DNA from: Aquipseudomonas alcaligenes
GTDB lineage: Bacteria > Pseudomonadota > Gammaproteobacteria > Pseudomonadales > Pseudomonadaceae
Assembly: GCF_003205495.1 (NCBI RefSeq)
Contig: NZ_QJRX01000012.1
Span: 1 to 46,227, forward strand
Direction of reading: 5' to 3'
Length of the DNA stretch: 46,227 nt
Below, piece by piece: positions 18,127 through 27,389 of this stretch (the first letter of the stretch is position 1; each line of letters starts with the position of its first letter). The notes beneath the pieces were generated by a model. That model was not told where the DNA came from, did not search any database, and was given only the letters and a program-made list of their open reading frames with translations. A program made the translations under genes and the position numbers.

Positions 18127-20580
18127 ATGCTTGCTCCTCATATCAAGAAAAAAGTCGACGAACTTTGGAACCGCTTTTGGGCTGCCGGCCTCACCAACCC
18201 CTTGGTGGCGGTTGAGCAAATCACCTATCTGCTTTTCCTCAAGCGATTGGAAGATATCGACCTCAAGCGCCAGCAACGTGGCTTCTCATCGATCTACGCG
18301 GGATACGAATCTTGCAAGTGGAGCTACATACGTCGAGAGAAGACCAATCCTGCTCATTTAATTGACGTGGTTTTCCCCTGGCTACGTGAGCTGGACAAAC
18401 ATTTCAGCAGCGCCAGCGCTGATGGCACAGAATTGGCCAGCCTCAATAACCGCATGGCTGACGCCTACTTCCAGCTTGACCCTAACAAGGGCAAGGTGTT
18501 GTCGGATGCCATCGACGCTATCGACCAGCTCTTTGCTCGTGCCGGCGAAGGCTCTGCTGCCCAAGACATAATGGGCGACACCTTTGAATATCTGCTCAGT
18601 GAAGTGGCCACTGCAGGTAAGAATGGCCAGTTCCGCACCCCGCGCCATTTGATCCGCTTCATGGTTGAGCTACTCGACCCTGAGCCCGGCCAGCGGGTTA
18701 TTGACCCTGCCGCCGGCACGGGCGGTTTTTTGTTTAGCACCCAGCAGCACCTGATGCGCAAATACTCGGCGCAAGAAAACCTCGTGCTGGAATGGGATGG
18801 CACCCCGCATCGCACCGATGGTGCTGCCGCTACACCGGAGCAATATGAGGCCATCCACAACGGTGCAAATTTTGTCGGTCTCGATAACGACCGCACTATG
18901 GCGCGCATCGGCTGGATGAACCTGGTGCTGCACGATGTGACCGATCCGCATTTGTTACAGGGCGACTCGCTCAGCAAACGCGAAGGGAAAGCCAGGCTTA
19001 AAGAACTACTGGAGCCAGGCAGCTATCAGTTCGTACTGGCCAATCCGCCCTTTACCGGAACGGTCGACAGCGGCGATCTGGATCCCGACACCTTGCTTTT
19101 CCCGCGCGTCGGGGGTGGTGGCAAGAAAAAGCACGAATCGATCACCAACAAGAGCGAGCTGCTCTTCCTGTGGCTGATGCTCGATTTGCTCGATATTGGC
19201 GGTCGTTGTGCGGTGATCATTCCCGAGGGTGTCTTGTTCGGCAATACCGAAGCCCACGTGCGTTTGCGCCGGGAACTGCTTGTCGAGCACGTTGTGGAAG
19301 GGGTGATCTCCCTTCCTAGCGGTGTATTTCAACCCTACACAGGCGTCAAGACTTCCATTCTGATCTTTAGAAAGGTCACCCGCCGCGACAGCAAGCAAAG
19401 CCTGCCCAGCAACGCCTCGCCACTCAGTGAATACGTTTGGTTCTATGAGGTGGAGGAAGATGGTTACTCAAAGGATGCCAGACGCAATGCGCGTCCTGGT
19501 CAACAAAACGACTTATGGGATGCGCTCGTCAAGTTCAAGGAGTGGGTCGAGCACGGGCGCAACGCTGCTCAGCTCAATGAAAAAACCTTGCTGCAACCCA
19601 GCTTTCATACAGAGCGCTGGCGCCAAGCCTTGCTGCGTGACACTGCCGACGAACTCACGCCTGCTGGTATGGCGTTTTCCAGTCTGCCCGATACCAGCAT
19701 GTGGGATGGGCAAGTGTGGGGTATTCATGAGCTTTTCCCGGAGCTTCCTTCTAACCCGAAAGAGGCTGAAGAAAACATCCGCTCTACTGCCGCGAATGTG
19801 TTGACCGAGTTGGCCGTTCAGGCGCTGCAACCAGCGGCAAAAAAAGCCTGGGATGCAACGCTCATGGCACGGCTCGCCGAGAAGGCCACCGATATCGAAC
19901 TCATAGATGCTTGGAAAAAGGCTGCCAAGCCAGCCGAAGCGGAGTTCAAAAAACTGGCCCGAGAAAAAGAGGCCTTTTTCGAAAAAGATGATTCTCCTGC
20001 GCTGCCCATATGGAAAGACTTGGTGAAAACAGCGTTGGCGGAAGCTCAGGCCGATATGCACGTGCTTGGTCTATTGCGAGGCAATCAGCCGCCCAAGGCC
20101 ATGACGACGCACGATATCGGACAGAAACTGGCAGAGGTAGCTCGTGAAGTCGCCAAACTTGATGGTTTCGACGTCACACTGCGCAGCTTGGCGATTGATC
20201 AGTGCACGCCGCTAAAGGCGGCCAAGCACTGGGTAGTGCCGGTGCGCGACTGGGCGCGTAACGATGAGTGGCAAAGTGCGGATGGCGAGCTTAGGGGCTC
20301 TCACGACGCCGATGGTTTAGTGCGGTCGGCTTATGTCGAGGCGATGCTGGCCGATGGGTTGTATGACGACAAGAGCGCACTTAAGGATGGTCTGCTCGAC
20401 CCGGATTGCATCGAAGCGCGTGAATGGAACCTGTCCGCCGGACAGTACAAGCCATTCGATTTCACCCAGCTCAAAAGTGACAAGAGCGTGGCTGAGTTGA
20501 TCGGTGTTCTTAAGAGCACCGAGCAGGACATTATCAAAGGCTTGGACACGTTGCTGGCGATGGTGGAGGGGCGCGAATGA
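18127..20580 (+). CDS. hsdM: Type I DNA N6-adenine methyltransferase M subunit with long C-terminal extension (system 1)
   Basis: 817 residues. Residues 1-130 are the HsdM N-terminal helical domain (ITYLLFLKRLED). The methylase has motif I DPAAGTGGF near 193 and motif IV NPPF at 306-309, the adenine-methylation signature. It methylates the HsdS-defined site and protects the host. Typical HsdM is about 500 residues; here some 300 more follow, with a Lys/Glu-rich helical part (about 560-640) and a final domain ending in a helix (DKSVAELIGVLKSTEQDIIKGLD). The extension may take over contacts normally made by HsdS or serve the downstream ATPase/HNH pair; this is inference. It ends in an ATGA overlap with hsdS. 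Confidence 0.93.
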   Translation: MLAPHIKKKVDELWNRFWAAGLTNPLVAVEQITYLLFLKRLEDIDLKRQQRGFSSIYAGYESCKWSYIRREKTNPAHLIDVVFPWLRELDKHFSSASADGTELASLNNRMADAYFQLDPNKGKVLSDAIDAIDQLFARAGEGSAAQDIMGDTFEYLLSEVATAGKNGQFRTPRHLIRFMVELLDPEPGQRVIDPAAGTGGFLFSTQQHLMRKYSAQENLVLEWDGTPHRTDGAAATPEQYEAIHNGANFVGLDNDRTMARIGWMNLVLHDVTDPHLLQGDSLSKREGKARLKELLEPGSYQFVLANPPFTGTVDSGDLDPDTLLFPRVGGGGKKKHESITNKSELLFLWLMLDLLDIGGRCAVIIPEGVLFGNTEAHVRLRRELLVEHVVEGVISLPSGVFQPYTGVKTSILIFRKVTRRDSKQSLPSNASPLSEYVWFYEVEEDGYSKDARRNARPGQQNDLWDALVKFKEWVEHGRNAAQLNEKTLLQPSFHTERWRQALLRDTADELTPAGMAFSSLPDTSMWDGQVWGIHELFPELPSNPKEAEENIRSTAANVLTELAVQALQPAAKKAWDATLMARLAEKATDIELIDAWKKAAKPAEAEFKKLAREKEAFFEKDDSPALPIWKDLVKTALAEAQADMHVLGLLRGNQPPKAMTTHDIGQKLAEVAREVAKLDGFDVTLRSLAIDQCTPLKAAKHWVVPVRDWARNDEWQSADGELRGSHDADGLVRSAYVEAMLADGLYDDKSALKDGLLDPDCIEAREWNLSAGQYKPFDFTQLKSDKSVAELIGVLKSTEQDIIKGLDTLLAMVEGRE

Positions 20581-22514
20581 GCTTGCCAGAATCTTGGGTA
20601 CAAGCACGCCTCACTGATGTTTGCGAGCTCAACCCGCGGTTACTTGCAGAGAGCAGACCAGCTAGCGATGCAACCGTAACTTTTGTGCCCATGTCCGCTG
20701 TCGATGAGCATGGTGGTGTCATAGACAAAGCAGAAACACGTACGTTCGTTGAGGTTGCGAAGGGCTATACAAGTTTTCGCGAGCAAGACGTGCTATTCGC
20801 AAAAGTCACACCTTGTATGGAGAACGGAAAGGCTGCCATAGCACGGAACCTAGAAAACGGTTTTGGCTTTGGCTCCACAGAATTCCATGTGTTGCGTCCG
20901 ACCAAGGTCGTTCTTCCGGAATACGTGTTCAGTTTTATTCGGCAGAAAGCCTTTCGGGATCGGGCAGCGTCTGCATTTGTGGGCACGGGAGGCCTGCAAC
21001 GGGTACCGCCTGATTTTCTTTCACGGGTAAAGATCCCACTCCCTACTCTTCTTGAGCAACAGCGCATCGTTGATGTGCTGCGGCAGGTGGAGGCGGTGAC
21101 TAAGGCCAAGAAATCAATTAGTGATCAAGTTGACCACCTGATACGTACAGCGTACTGGGAATACTTTGGCGCCTGGTTTACCGCAGATGGTTTGATTGAT
21201 CCCGTTCGAATTAGTGACTGCGTGGCGGACTCTCAGTACGGGTTATCCGAAGCTATGGGGGAAACCGGAACGCATGCTGTATTGCGAATGAACAGCATGA
21301 CAACTAGCGGCTGGTTGGATTTGACAGATCTGAAATACGCCCACCTGTCGAAAAAAGATATCGAATCTACTGAGTTGCGCGATGGTGACCTGCTGTTTAA
21401 CCGGACGAACTCAAAGGAGTTAGTTGGTAAATGCGCGATCTGGCGTCCCGTTGAGGGCGCATTTAGCTTTGCATCTTATCTAGTGCGCCTTCGCTTAAAG
21501 CCCGACATGTTGCCTGAGTTTCTCTGGGCCACGTTGAACAGTGCTTATGGAAAATATCGCCTCCTTAATTCAGCCAAACAGGCCGTTAGTATGGCGAATG
21601 TCAGCCCGACGGATCTGGGGCGAATCACCGTTCCACTGCCACCTCTATCATTGCAACAGAAGTTCGCAAGATTGGTGCGTGAAATCGAGACGTTGCGGGC
21701 GCAGATGCTCGGCAAAATCGAAATGTACTCCGACTTGCAGGAGATTATTTGCCAGCAGGCCCTAGTCGGGCAGTTGACTACGCAATGGCGCGAGTCTCAT
21801 GCGGATGAAATCGTAGATGCGGCAAAAGCCCGTGATGCGTTGCTACTAAAAAACGGAACAAAAATTTCTCTGGTGGGTGAGGCCAAAGTCAGCTTCAAGG
21901 TGCAGGCTGATCTCTCTGTTCGTCCTGCTCGCCGTTGGCTGTCTGGTGAGCTCAGTGAGTTCCAGCGCCAGGTGCTAGAAGCTTTCAAGGAGTATTGCCA
22001 GCAAAGTGGCCAACCCTTGTTGGTAGAGGACCCAGAACTATTTTCCCGCTTCTGCGACGATTCAATCGTGGCTGATCGTCTGCAATCATTTGGCCTGCTC
22101 CATGGGAATCGTATCCGCCGTGCTTTGAGCCAATTATCGGCATTGGGTCTGATTGCCAAAATCACTTTACCCAAGCAGGATCTGGCGAGCGGCGAGTTGG
22201 ACTATCTGAAAGCCTTCCGTCTTCTACGCCCTGAAGAGTTCTCGCGCATGGCTGATGTGGAAGCTTTGCGGAAAGCCTGTTCGTCAAATGTTGCTCCGGA
22301 GTATTACTTCACCATGCATCTGGACTACGAAACTTCCGAGCACAGTGGTGCCGGCGGTATGTTCCAGGTGATTTCAGTTCAAGATGACGACGGCAAGGAT
22401 TTCACTCACCTGGTGGATCGGAGCCGGCATTACGCCTCGCTCGACGATGTCAAAGAAGACATCGCCCGCGCTCTCAATGTAGAAGCGGGTCAAGTCAATC
22501 TGGAGGCCGTGTAA
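20577..22514 (+). CDS. hsdS: Type I specificity subunit S with extra C-terminal domain (system 1)
   Basis: 645 residues against the usual 400-450. Two target-recognition domains (about 1-170 and 200-360) each end in a conserved helix (PLPTLLEQQRIVDVLRQVEAV; PLPPLSLQQKFARLVREIETL), the normal HsdS plan. After about residue 430 comes an added stretch of some 215 residues with a helical, winged-helix-like part (SEFQRQVLEAFKEYCQQSGQP, RIRRALSQLSALGLI) and a final acidic alpha/beta part. I do not recognise this domain. Its start overlaps hsdM by 4 bases and its stop overlaps the ATPase start by 1 base, so all four genes are coupled. The extra domain might link the methylase to the ATPase/HNH module. 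Confidence 0.9.
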   Translation: MSLPESWVQARLTDVCELNPRLLAESRPASDATVTFVPMSAVDEHGGVIDKAETRTFVEVAKGYTSFREQDVLFAKVTPCMENGKAAIARNLENGFGFGSTEFHVLRPTKVVLPEYVFSFIRQKAFRDRAASAFVGTGGLQRVPPDFLSRVKIPLPTLLEQQRIVDVLRQVEAVTKAKKSISDQVDHLIRTAYWEYFGAWFTADGLIDPVRISDCVADSQYGLSEAMGETGTHAVLRMNSMTTSGWLDLTDLKYAHLSKKDIESTELRDGDLLFNRTNSKELVGKCAIWRPVEGAFSFASYLVRLRLKPDMLPEFLWATLNSAYGKYRLLNSAKQAVSMANVSPTDLGRITVPLPPLSLQQKFARLVREIETLRAQMLGKIEMYSDLQEIICQQALVGQLTTQWRESHADEIVDAAKARDALLLKNGTKISLVGEAKVSFKVQADLSVRPARRWLSGELSEFQRQVLEAFKEYCQQSGQPLLVEDPELFSRFCDDSIVADRLQSFGLLHGNRIRRALSQLSALGLIAKITLPKQDLASGELDYLKAFRLLRPEEFSRMADVEALRKACSSNVAPEYYFTMHLDYETSEHSGAGGMFQVISVQDDDGKDFTHLVDRSRHYASLDDVKEDIARALNVEAGQVNLEAV

Positions 22515-24517
22515 TGCGTCTGCGCTACCTACGCCTAAAAAATTATCCTCCTATCTCGGACATTAAGGTTTGCTTCGCCAGCGAATCGCCACTGGCACGT
22601 GAATGCTCAATCCGCTTTGTGGTGGGGGTGAATGGCAGCGGAAAATCCAACCTGCTGCGCGCCGTAGCTGAGGTTTTTTTAGCCTTGGCAGATGGTCAGA
22701 AAACCCTTTTTCCTGTGCAACTTGTTTATGAGTTGGGTAGTCGTGGCTCGTCAAACGCCCGAACTCTGGTGCTTGATTGGTTTGGGGATCGACAATCGGC
22801 GAGCTTGTGGATTGCCGACAAATTCGCCTTTCCGAATAGCTTCACTGAGGATCAGTTCCAACACGTTTTATCAAGTTTTTCAACTGAGTCCACCGATATT
22901 CCTTCGGAATTTCGCCCGCTTGTTCGCAAGGGGGAATGGCCCGCAGGCTCAGTGACACCGCACGGTATTGCGTTGCCTTCTGCTGTGCTGGCTTACACCA
23001 CCGGCGATCTGCGCCCATGGCGATCTGTGTGGAGCCGCAATCAGAATTCGGTCGGTTTATTGGACAGCAACGATGAAGACCAAAGCAATGAGCGCCCCGC
23101 AGGCTGGACGATCAGCCAGGAACTCGCCCTCCAAGCTGTGCGCCAGGCTGGGAGTGATATCCCCAAGCAGCCCGTAGATGCAAAGAGTGTCGAAACGGAT
23201 CAATATCGAAGGCCAGTGTTGCTCGATGCGACGCTGCTGAAATGCGCGTTGCTGGCAGTGGCCCTGCCGCAGGCATTTATTGAAACCACTGACAACTCAC
23301 TGCCGGCAGAGATAGACGCTCGGATAGCTAGGCAGCGTCAGCGGGAAAACATTACTCCGCTTCAAGAGCTATTGGAGCGAGGGGGCTGGCATCATTTGGT
23401 TTCTGTAGCGTTCCGCTCGCGCCTGCAAACAGCACAATGGGATCAGAAACTGTGCGAAACCGCACACGATTGGTGGCTGTGTGCTAGCGAAGTGATCGCG
23501 GAACCTCATCCCATCGAGCACCGTCGCACGCTTTGGTTTGATCTGAAAAGTCCCTTTGATGCACAAGGGTTATCTTTCTTGTCTGCCGATCACGAAGAGC
23601 TAAGCACCTGCTCCACCCAAGGCGAAGCCTTATGGGCGTTGTTAGGCGGCGCCAAGGATGTCAGCAGTTTTGATCTGTTTACTCGTCTTCTGGAGCTGAA
23701 CCAACAGGGGCTATTCGATGACGTGCAGCTGAGATTACGTCGGCACGCTATGTCTGGCGCAAAGCCCGATGCTATCAAGCACGATATTGGCGTAATGCGT
23801 TATGAAGAACTATCCGATGGAGAACAGATGTTTATGGGAAGAATGGCTCTACTGCATCTGCTAAGCGGACGTCAGGACTCCCTGTTGCTTTTGGATGAAC
23901 CTGAAACCCACTTTAATGATCTGTGGAAGCGCGACATTGTTTCTGTAGTTGATGATGCATTGGCAAGTACCTCAGCAGATGTACTAATTGCCACCCATGC
24001 CGCCTTGATGCTCACGGACGCACTGAAAGACGAATTGGTGGTGTTGGAGCGAAAATCGCTCGTAGACGCTACAGGGCCGAGTACATCTGGTGTCCGAATC
24101 CTGGATGCTCAAACTCATACTTTCGGAGCGACAGGCGACCATCCATTGCGGGATATTTTTGGGGCTCCTGATACGGTCGGAAGACGAGCAAGTCGTTTAC
24201 TAGAGGTCCTTGTCGCGGCAACGCAGTTTGCGGAGGAAATCGAGGAATGCTGGAGACTAGGAACACCGTTGAGTAAGGGGCTTGTTGATCAGATATTGAA
24301 AGCTGCTGCTTTAACTGAGAGCGGGCTAACTGAGTATCAGGTAGTCGATAGTCTCCTCAGCGCTGAGCGCTTTGCAGTGCACTTTGGAGTTTCTAAACCT
24401 TTAACCATGAAGGCGGTTGTTGAGGCTTTTATTCGCCAAACCGGTCCTGGTTACTTTCAGGTCGATCTAAAGCGAGCTTGGCGAGGTTTGGTAGGGAGCA
24501 CGGTCAATGCTTCATGA
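22514..24517 (+). CDS. Restriction-system-associated AAA/ABC-type ATPase (Septu PtuA-like)
   Basis: 667 residues. Walker A GVNGSGKS at 38-45 in an SMC/RecF-like N-terminus (LRYLRLKNYPPISDIKV); ABC-type signature LSDGEQ at 433-438; Walker B LLLLDEPETHF with D461 and E462; then a switch histidine region IATHAALML. It fits the OLD/PtuA-type ABC ATPases and the family annotated 'restriction system-associated AAA family ATPase'. In Septu the PtuA ATPase forms a complex with an HNH nuclease and arms it on phage infection. Here the HNH gene follows with an 11-base overlap. TAATG coupling to hsdS shows it is expressed as part of the type I operon. Confidence 0.88.
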   Translation: MRLRYLRLKNYPPISDIKVCFASESPLARECSIRFVVGVNGSGKSNLLRAVAEVFLALADGQKTLFPVQLVYELGSRGSSNARTLVLDWFGDRQSASLWIADKFAFPNSFTEDQFQHVLSSFSTESTDIPSEFRPLVRKGEWPAGSVTPHGIALPSAVLAYTTGDLRPWRSVWSRNQNSVGLLDSNDEDQSNERPAGWTISQELALQAVRQAGSDIPKQPVDAKSVETDQYRRPVLLDATLLKCALLAVALPQAFIETTDNSLPAEIDARIARQRQRENITPLQELLERGGWHHLVSVAFRSRLQTAQWDQKLCETAHDWWLCASEVIAEPHPIEHRRTLWFDLKSPFDAQGLSFLSADHEELSTCSTQGEALWALLGGAKDVSSFDLFTRLLELNQQGLFDDVQLRLRRHAMSGAKPDAIKHDIGVMRYEELSDGEQMFMGRMALLHLLSGRQDSLLLLDEPETHFNDLWKRDIVSVVDDALASTSADVLIATHAALMLTDALKDELVVLERKSLVDATGPSTSGVRILDAQTHTFGATGDHPLRDIFGAPDTVGRRASRLLEVLVAATQFAEEIEECWRLGTPLSKGLVDQILKAAALTESGLTEYQVVDSLLSAERFAVHFGVSKPLTMKAVVEAFIRQTGPGYFQVDLKRAWRGLVGSTVNAS

Positions 24518-25604
24518 GCGTTGCTTGCCTGATGAAATAGCTCAAGATCTGAATCGTGTCTTTATCATTAAGTTGCAGTTTCTAAATTGGCTACTTTGTA
24601 GCCCGCCACAACTCCTGGAAGACAACAAGTTGTTGACCCAGCAATTCGGGCAACCGCTTGGTGAGTGGCTTTGGCAAAGGATTTATTGGCATCAGGCACG
24701 CACTGCTTTTGGAGATGCTGTTACTGCGTTAGCAACCAAAGCCCGGGCAAACCCAGCTGAAGCGCTCTTGGTAGCGGCCGCAATTACCCACGACGCGCAG
24801 TTTCATAGCCAGTGGGACGCTGCTGGAAATGAACTTCAGTTCCCACGTCTGTATCCCGATTGGTTAGAAACCGTCAGGAAGGTAGCAGAGCCTTTCTATG
24901 GCTGGCTTGCAGGAATGGGCTTCGAGTCCGAACCGTTCACCTTGACTGGGGGCAAGCTTGACCGCGCAACAGTGATGAAAGCGTTTCGTCCACAATTGCA
25001 CGGTGTGTGCGGGTATTGCGACGGGCCATTGGGTGAGTTGGGTACTAACACTGAAGCCAATGACTGCGACCACTTCTTTCCCAAATCGCAATGGCCTCAC
25101 CTCGCAATTCACCCGGCGAATCTTTTTTCTGCATGCCAAGGGTGCAATTCGCGTTGGAAACTTGCCAATACTCCTATGGGTAATGCTGACGCAGCGGGAT
25201 TAAATGAAACATACCACCCAATGCTAAGGCCTGGTGTCTCATCGGTTTTGGTGGCTGCAGCTATCTCGCCTACCAATGCGCGTCAGGTTGAAATCAAAAT
25301 CACAGATCCTACTGTGCCTCGTCGAGCCGAAACACTTGTTGAAACACTCGATTTGGAAAGTCGATGGACTAATTCAGTTAATGAGGTTTTGGACAGAGGT
25401 GTCTCTGTGCTTGTTGCAAAATCAGCGCGCGATAAAAGCTATGGTCAGCAGCCGGATTCTGATTCGATTAGATTGCTGATTGAGGACGATATCGAATGGA
25501 AGCGAGAGCAGCTAGGCAAAGAAGAACGCTGCATGCGTCATATTGCGGTTTTGGAGTGCATGCGTGACGATCTTCTTCACGAGGTAATCGCTGATCTAGC
25601 GTAA
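24507..25604 (+). CDS. HNH endonuclease (PtuB-like), partner of the ATPase
   Basis: 365 residues. Residues 168-171 are CGYC, then DCDHFFPKS with D188 and H189, an asparagine in HPANLF, and CQGCNSRW. This is a zinc-bound HNH nuclease like those paired with PtuA-type ATPases and annotated as retron/Septu HNH nucleases. Start at 24507 lies inside the ATPase gene (11-base overlap); no other in-frame start nearby is better. It would nick or cut DNA when released by its ATPase. It is the last gene of the island before the integrase, which is convergent 60 bases away. No reverse transcriptase is present, so this is not a retron. Confidence 0.88.
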   Translation: MLHERCLPDEIAQDLNRVFIIKLQFLNWLLCSPPQLLEDNKLLTQQFGQPLGEWLWQRIYWHQARTAFGDAVTALATKARANPAEALLVAAAITHDAQFHSQWDAAGNELQFPRLYPDWLETVRKVAEPFYGWLAGMGFESEPFTLTGGKLDRATVMKAFRPQLHGVCGYCDGPLGELGTNTEANDCDHFFPKSQWPHLAIHPANLFSACQGCNSRWKLANTPMGNADAAGLNETYHPMLRPGVSSVLVAAAISPTNARQVEIKITDPTVPRRAETLVETLDLESRWTNSVNEVLDRGVSVLVAKSARDKSYGQQPDSDSIRLLIEDDIEWKREQLGKEERCMRHIAVLECMRDDLLHEVIADLA

Positions 25605-25664
25605 TGAGCTTTCTCGTTGCGCTGTCTTGGTGAGATATTTTTCGCTGGAGTTATGTGATATCAA

Positions 25665-27071
25665 CTAAAGAGACAAAGAAGTCTCTGAGTTTTTGGCTAG
25701 GATTGATTCCAGATTCTCACCGAGCAAGCGCCAAGCCTCGGTTTTCTCCTTGGCATAATCGTGGTGCAGGTAATGCCGACGTACCTTGGAGCCGCCTAAT
25801 AGATGATTCTGGCAGCGATCAATTATCTCCAGTGTGACGCCAAGCTTCTGCATCATGGTGGCGCCTGTACGTCTCAGATCGTGCGGTGTCCATTCACCCT
25901 TGGTGCCCTTGCTTAGTACTAGTGAATCGTCGTGATGCCGGCCTGCAAGGGGCTTGCTGCGATTTTTGAAGCGGCACTGTCGATCGCCGATCAGTTTACT
26001 GATCGTCTTGGTATCGACGTGGCTATCGCCATTCTTGCTAGGGAAGCAAAACGGGGTGTGGCAGGTCTCTTTGTGCAGTCGCTTGAATTGCTCAAGAGCA
26101 AAGGCGGAAAGAAAGACGTGGTGATCCTGTCGCTTGCCTTTGTGGCCCTTGGTTGCTTCGGCTGGGATGAACCAGGTGCCTTTTTCTAGATCAACATGCC
26201 GCCATTCAGATTTGAGTAGCTCGCCGATACGGCAAAGGGTGCTCAAGCAGATCCAAACTGCGCTCTGAACGCGCGTGTTGACAGGCCGAATGCCTGAATA
26301 TTTTTGGCCTGCAGGCAAGGCTTCGTAGTCACGCTCAAGGCGCTCGAAGATATCGCGCAGCTCGCGAATTTCATCTGGCGAAAGCAGCCTGTCGCGCTGT
26401 TCTTCATAGTCGTGGTCGAGCAGCTTGTTTACGTCGATCAGGTCGGCAGGATTACCGTCAGCCATTAGGCTTCGCCAGGGCTTTCGCTTTTCTCCCCAGC
26501 GCAGCATTTGGCCAATGTCCTTGCTGCGAATTACGACAGTGCGGTTCAGTCCGCGAGATTTGACTGAGCGCAGGACTGCGAGCAGATCCTTTTCGGTCAG
26601 GTTGCGTAGAGGCTTCTTTCCAATGAATGGCAGGACGTCCTTTTTGAAGCTGCGGATCAGCTCGGCATTGCCGTCCTGTCGGGAGACGCCGTCGCGTATC
26701 CATTCGTCAAACAGGTCAGCGACTGTTTTGTTTTCCGCGGCTTCACGCTCTGCTTTAGCGATCGTGGTGGCAATCGCTGTTTGTGCTTCGATTCGTGCTG
26801 CTTTGGCGGCAAGGGTAGGGTGAAGACCTTTCGTGACAAGTGTCCGGGCTTCGTCACGCTCAGATCGAATTTGTGCCAGGCTTTTCTTCGGCCAACTGCC
26901 CAGCCGCTTTCGTGTTCTGGAGCCATCCAGTTTGAATTCGTAGCTGAATTGAACCGTGACCCCACGCACTCCAGCTCGCACCTCGGCAACCAGTCCTCCA
27001 TCCTCTCGGAAGACCTTTCCATGATCTTCAGCTGTGAAAGCCTCCAGTTGCTTGATCGTCAGCTTGGCCAC
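25665..27071 (-). CDS. int: Tyrosine integrase of the tRNA-Pro genomic island
   Basis: 468 residues, P4-like family. The N-terminal DUF4102-type arm-binding domain runs about 1-100 (RKRLGSWPKKSLAQIRSERDEA). A core-binding domain follows at about 115-205. The catalytic domain has R281 (CRIGELLKSEW), H397/R400 (HDLRRTGATM), a final His region (RCQNHLLGGSKV), and the likely nucleophile Y434 (RRHYLHHDY). All key residues are present, so the enzyme looks functional. It integrates and, with an excisionase, excises the island at the 3' end of tRNA-Pro. Its start codon is about 190 bases from the tRNA fragment, the usual arrangement, and two tandem arm-type repeats lie between. Confidence 0.95.
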   Translation of the reverse strand: MAKLTIKQLEAFTAEDHGKVFREDGGLVAEVRAGVRGVTVQFSYEFKLDGSRTRKRLGSWPKKSLAQIRSERDEARTLVTKGLHPTLAAKAARIEAQTAIATTIAKAEREAAENKTVADLFDEWIRDGVSRQDGNAELIRSFKKDVLPFIGKKPLRNLTEKDLLAVLRSVKSRGLNRTVVIRSKDIGQMLRWGEKRKPWRSLMADGNPADLIDVNKLLDHDYEEQRDRLLSPDEIRELRDIFERLERDYEALPAGQKYSGIRPVNTRVQSAVWICLSTLCRIGELLKSEWRHVDLEKGTWFIPAEATKGHKGKRQDHHVFLSAFALEQFKRLHKETCHTPFCFPSKNGDSHVDTKTISKLIGDRQCRFKNRSKPLAGRHHDDSLVLSKGTKGEWTPHDLRRTGATMMQKLGVTLEIIDRCQNHLLGGSKVRRHYLHHDYAKEKTEAWRLLGENLESILAKNSETSLSL

Positions 27072-27104
27072 TCTCTACCCCTAGTAAAATTCTTCGCGCC
27101 CGAA

Positions 27105-27126
27105 TTTTGTGCCACTTTTGTGCCAC
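27105..27126 (+). repeat. Two tandem 11-bp direct repeats, candidate integrase arm-type sites
   Basis: TTTTGTGCCAC occurs at 27105-27115 and again immediately after at 27116-27126, 34 bases upstream of the integrase start and between it and the attachment site. Tandem repeats in this place are the normal position of arm-type binding sites for the N-terminal domain of P4-like integrases. A further pair of GTAATTA words (near 27191 and 27250) flanks the same region. Confidence 0.6.
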
Positions 27127-27258
27127 CGAAATGCTTGGCTGCTGGTGGACGGTAGTGAACGCTATGGGAAGGTAAAATAGCCTGAAAGCCCCGTAATTAC
27201 TAGGCTTAACGTTGTTTGTAGATGTCCCTGATGATCTATGGAAATCCAGTAATTAAGC

Positions 27259-27305
27259 GCATGGGGTGCAAGGGGTCGAGTGTTCGAATCACTCCGTCCC
27301 GACCA
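27259..27305 (+). repeat. Island attachment site: displaced 3' fragment of tRNA-Pro(GGG)
   Basis: The 47 bases read as the tRNA-Pro(GGG) anticodon loop (ATGGGGT), the 3' anticodon stem, the variable loop, a perfect T arm (GAGTG, TTCGAAT, CACTC), the acceptor 3' strand CGTCCCG and ACCA. The 5' half of a tRNA is absent, so this is not a tRNA gene but the fragment displaced when the island integrated. The original tRNA terminator follows, so the chromosome continues to the right; the intact, reconstituted tRNA-Pro should lie at the island's other end, left of the window. Confidence 0.88.
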
Positions 27306-27317
27306 AATAACCCTAAC

Positions 27318-27349
27318 AAAAAGGCCAGTCAGCAATGACTGGCCTTTTT
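27318..27349. terminator. Strong bidirectional intrinsic terminator
   Basis: Perfect 14-base arms (27318-27331 and 27336-27349) around a GCAA loop, with A/T tracts on both sides. On the plus strand it was the terminator of tRNA-Pro; on the minus strand it lies 40 bases past the mrr stop and would end that operon. Confidence 0.88.
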
Positions 27350-27389
27350 GTTTGTGTCGCACTTGCTCCCCATGCAAGTGCGTTTTGAA

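Noticed and set aside
22514..25604. A retron, because the HNH protein resembles retron-associated nucleases
   Set aside because: No reverse transcriptase or msr/msd-like RNA region is near; the ATPase partner and hsd genes fit a Septu-like pair.
27259..27305. A functional tRNA-Pro gene
   Set aside because: Only the 3' part from the anticodon arm is present; bases before it do not pair to form the D arm or 5' acceptor strand.
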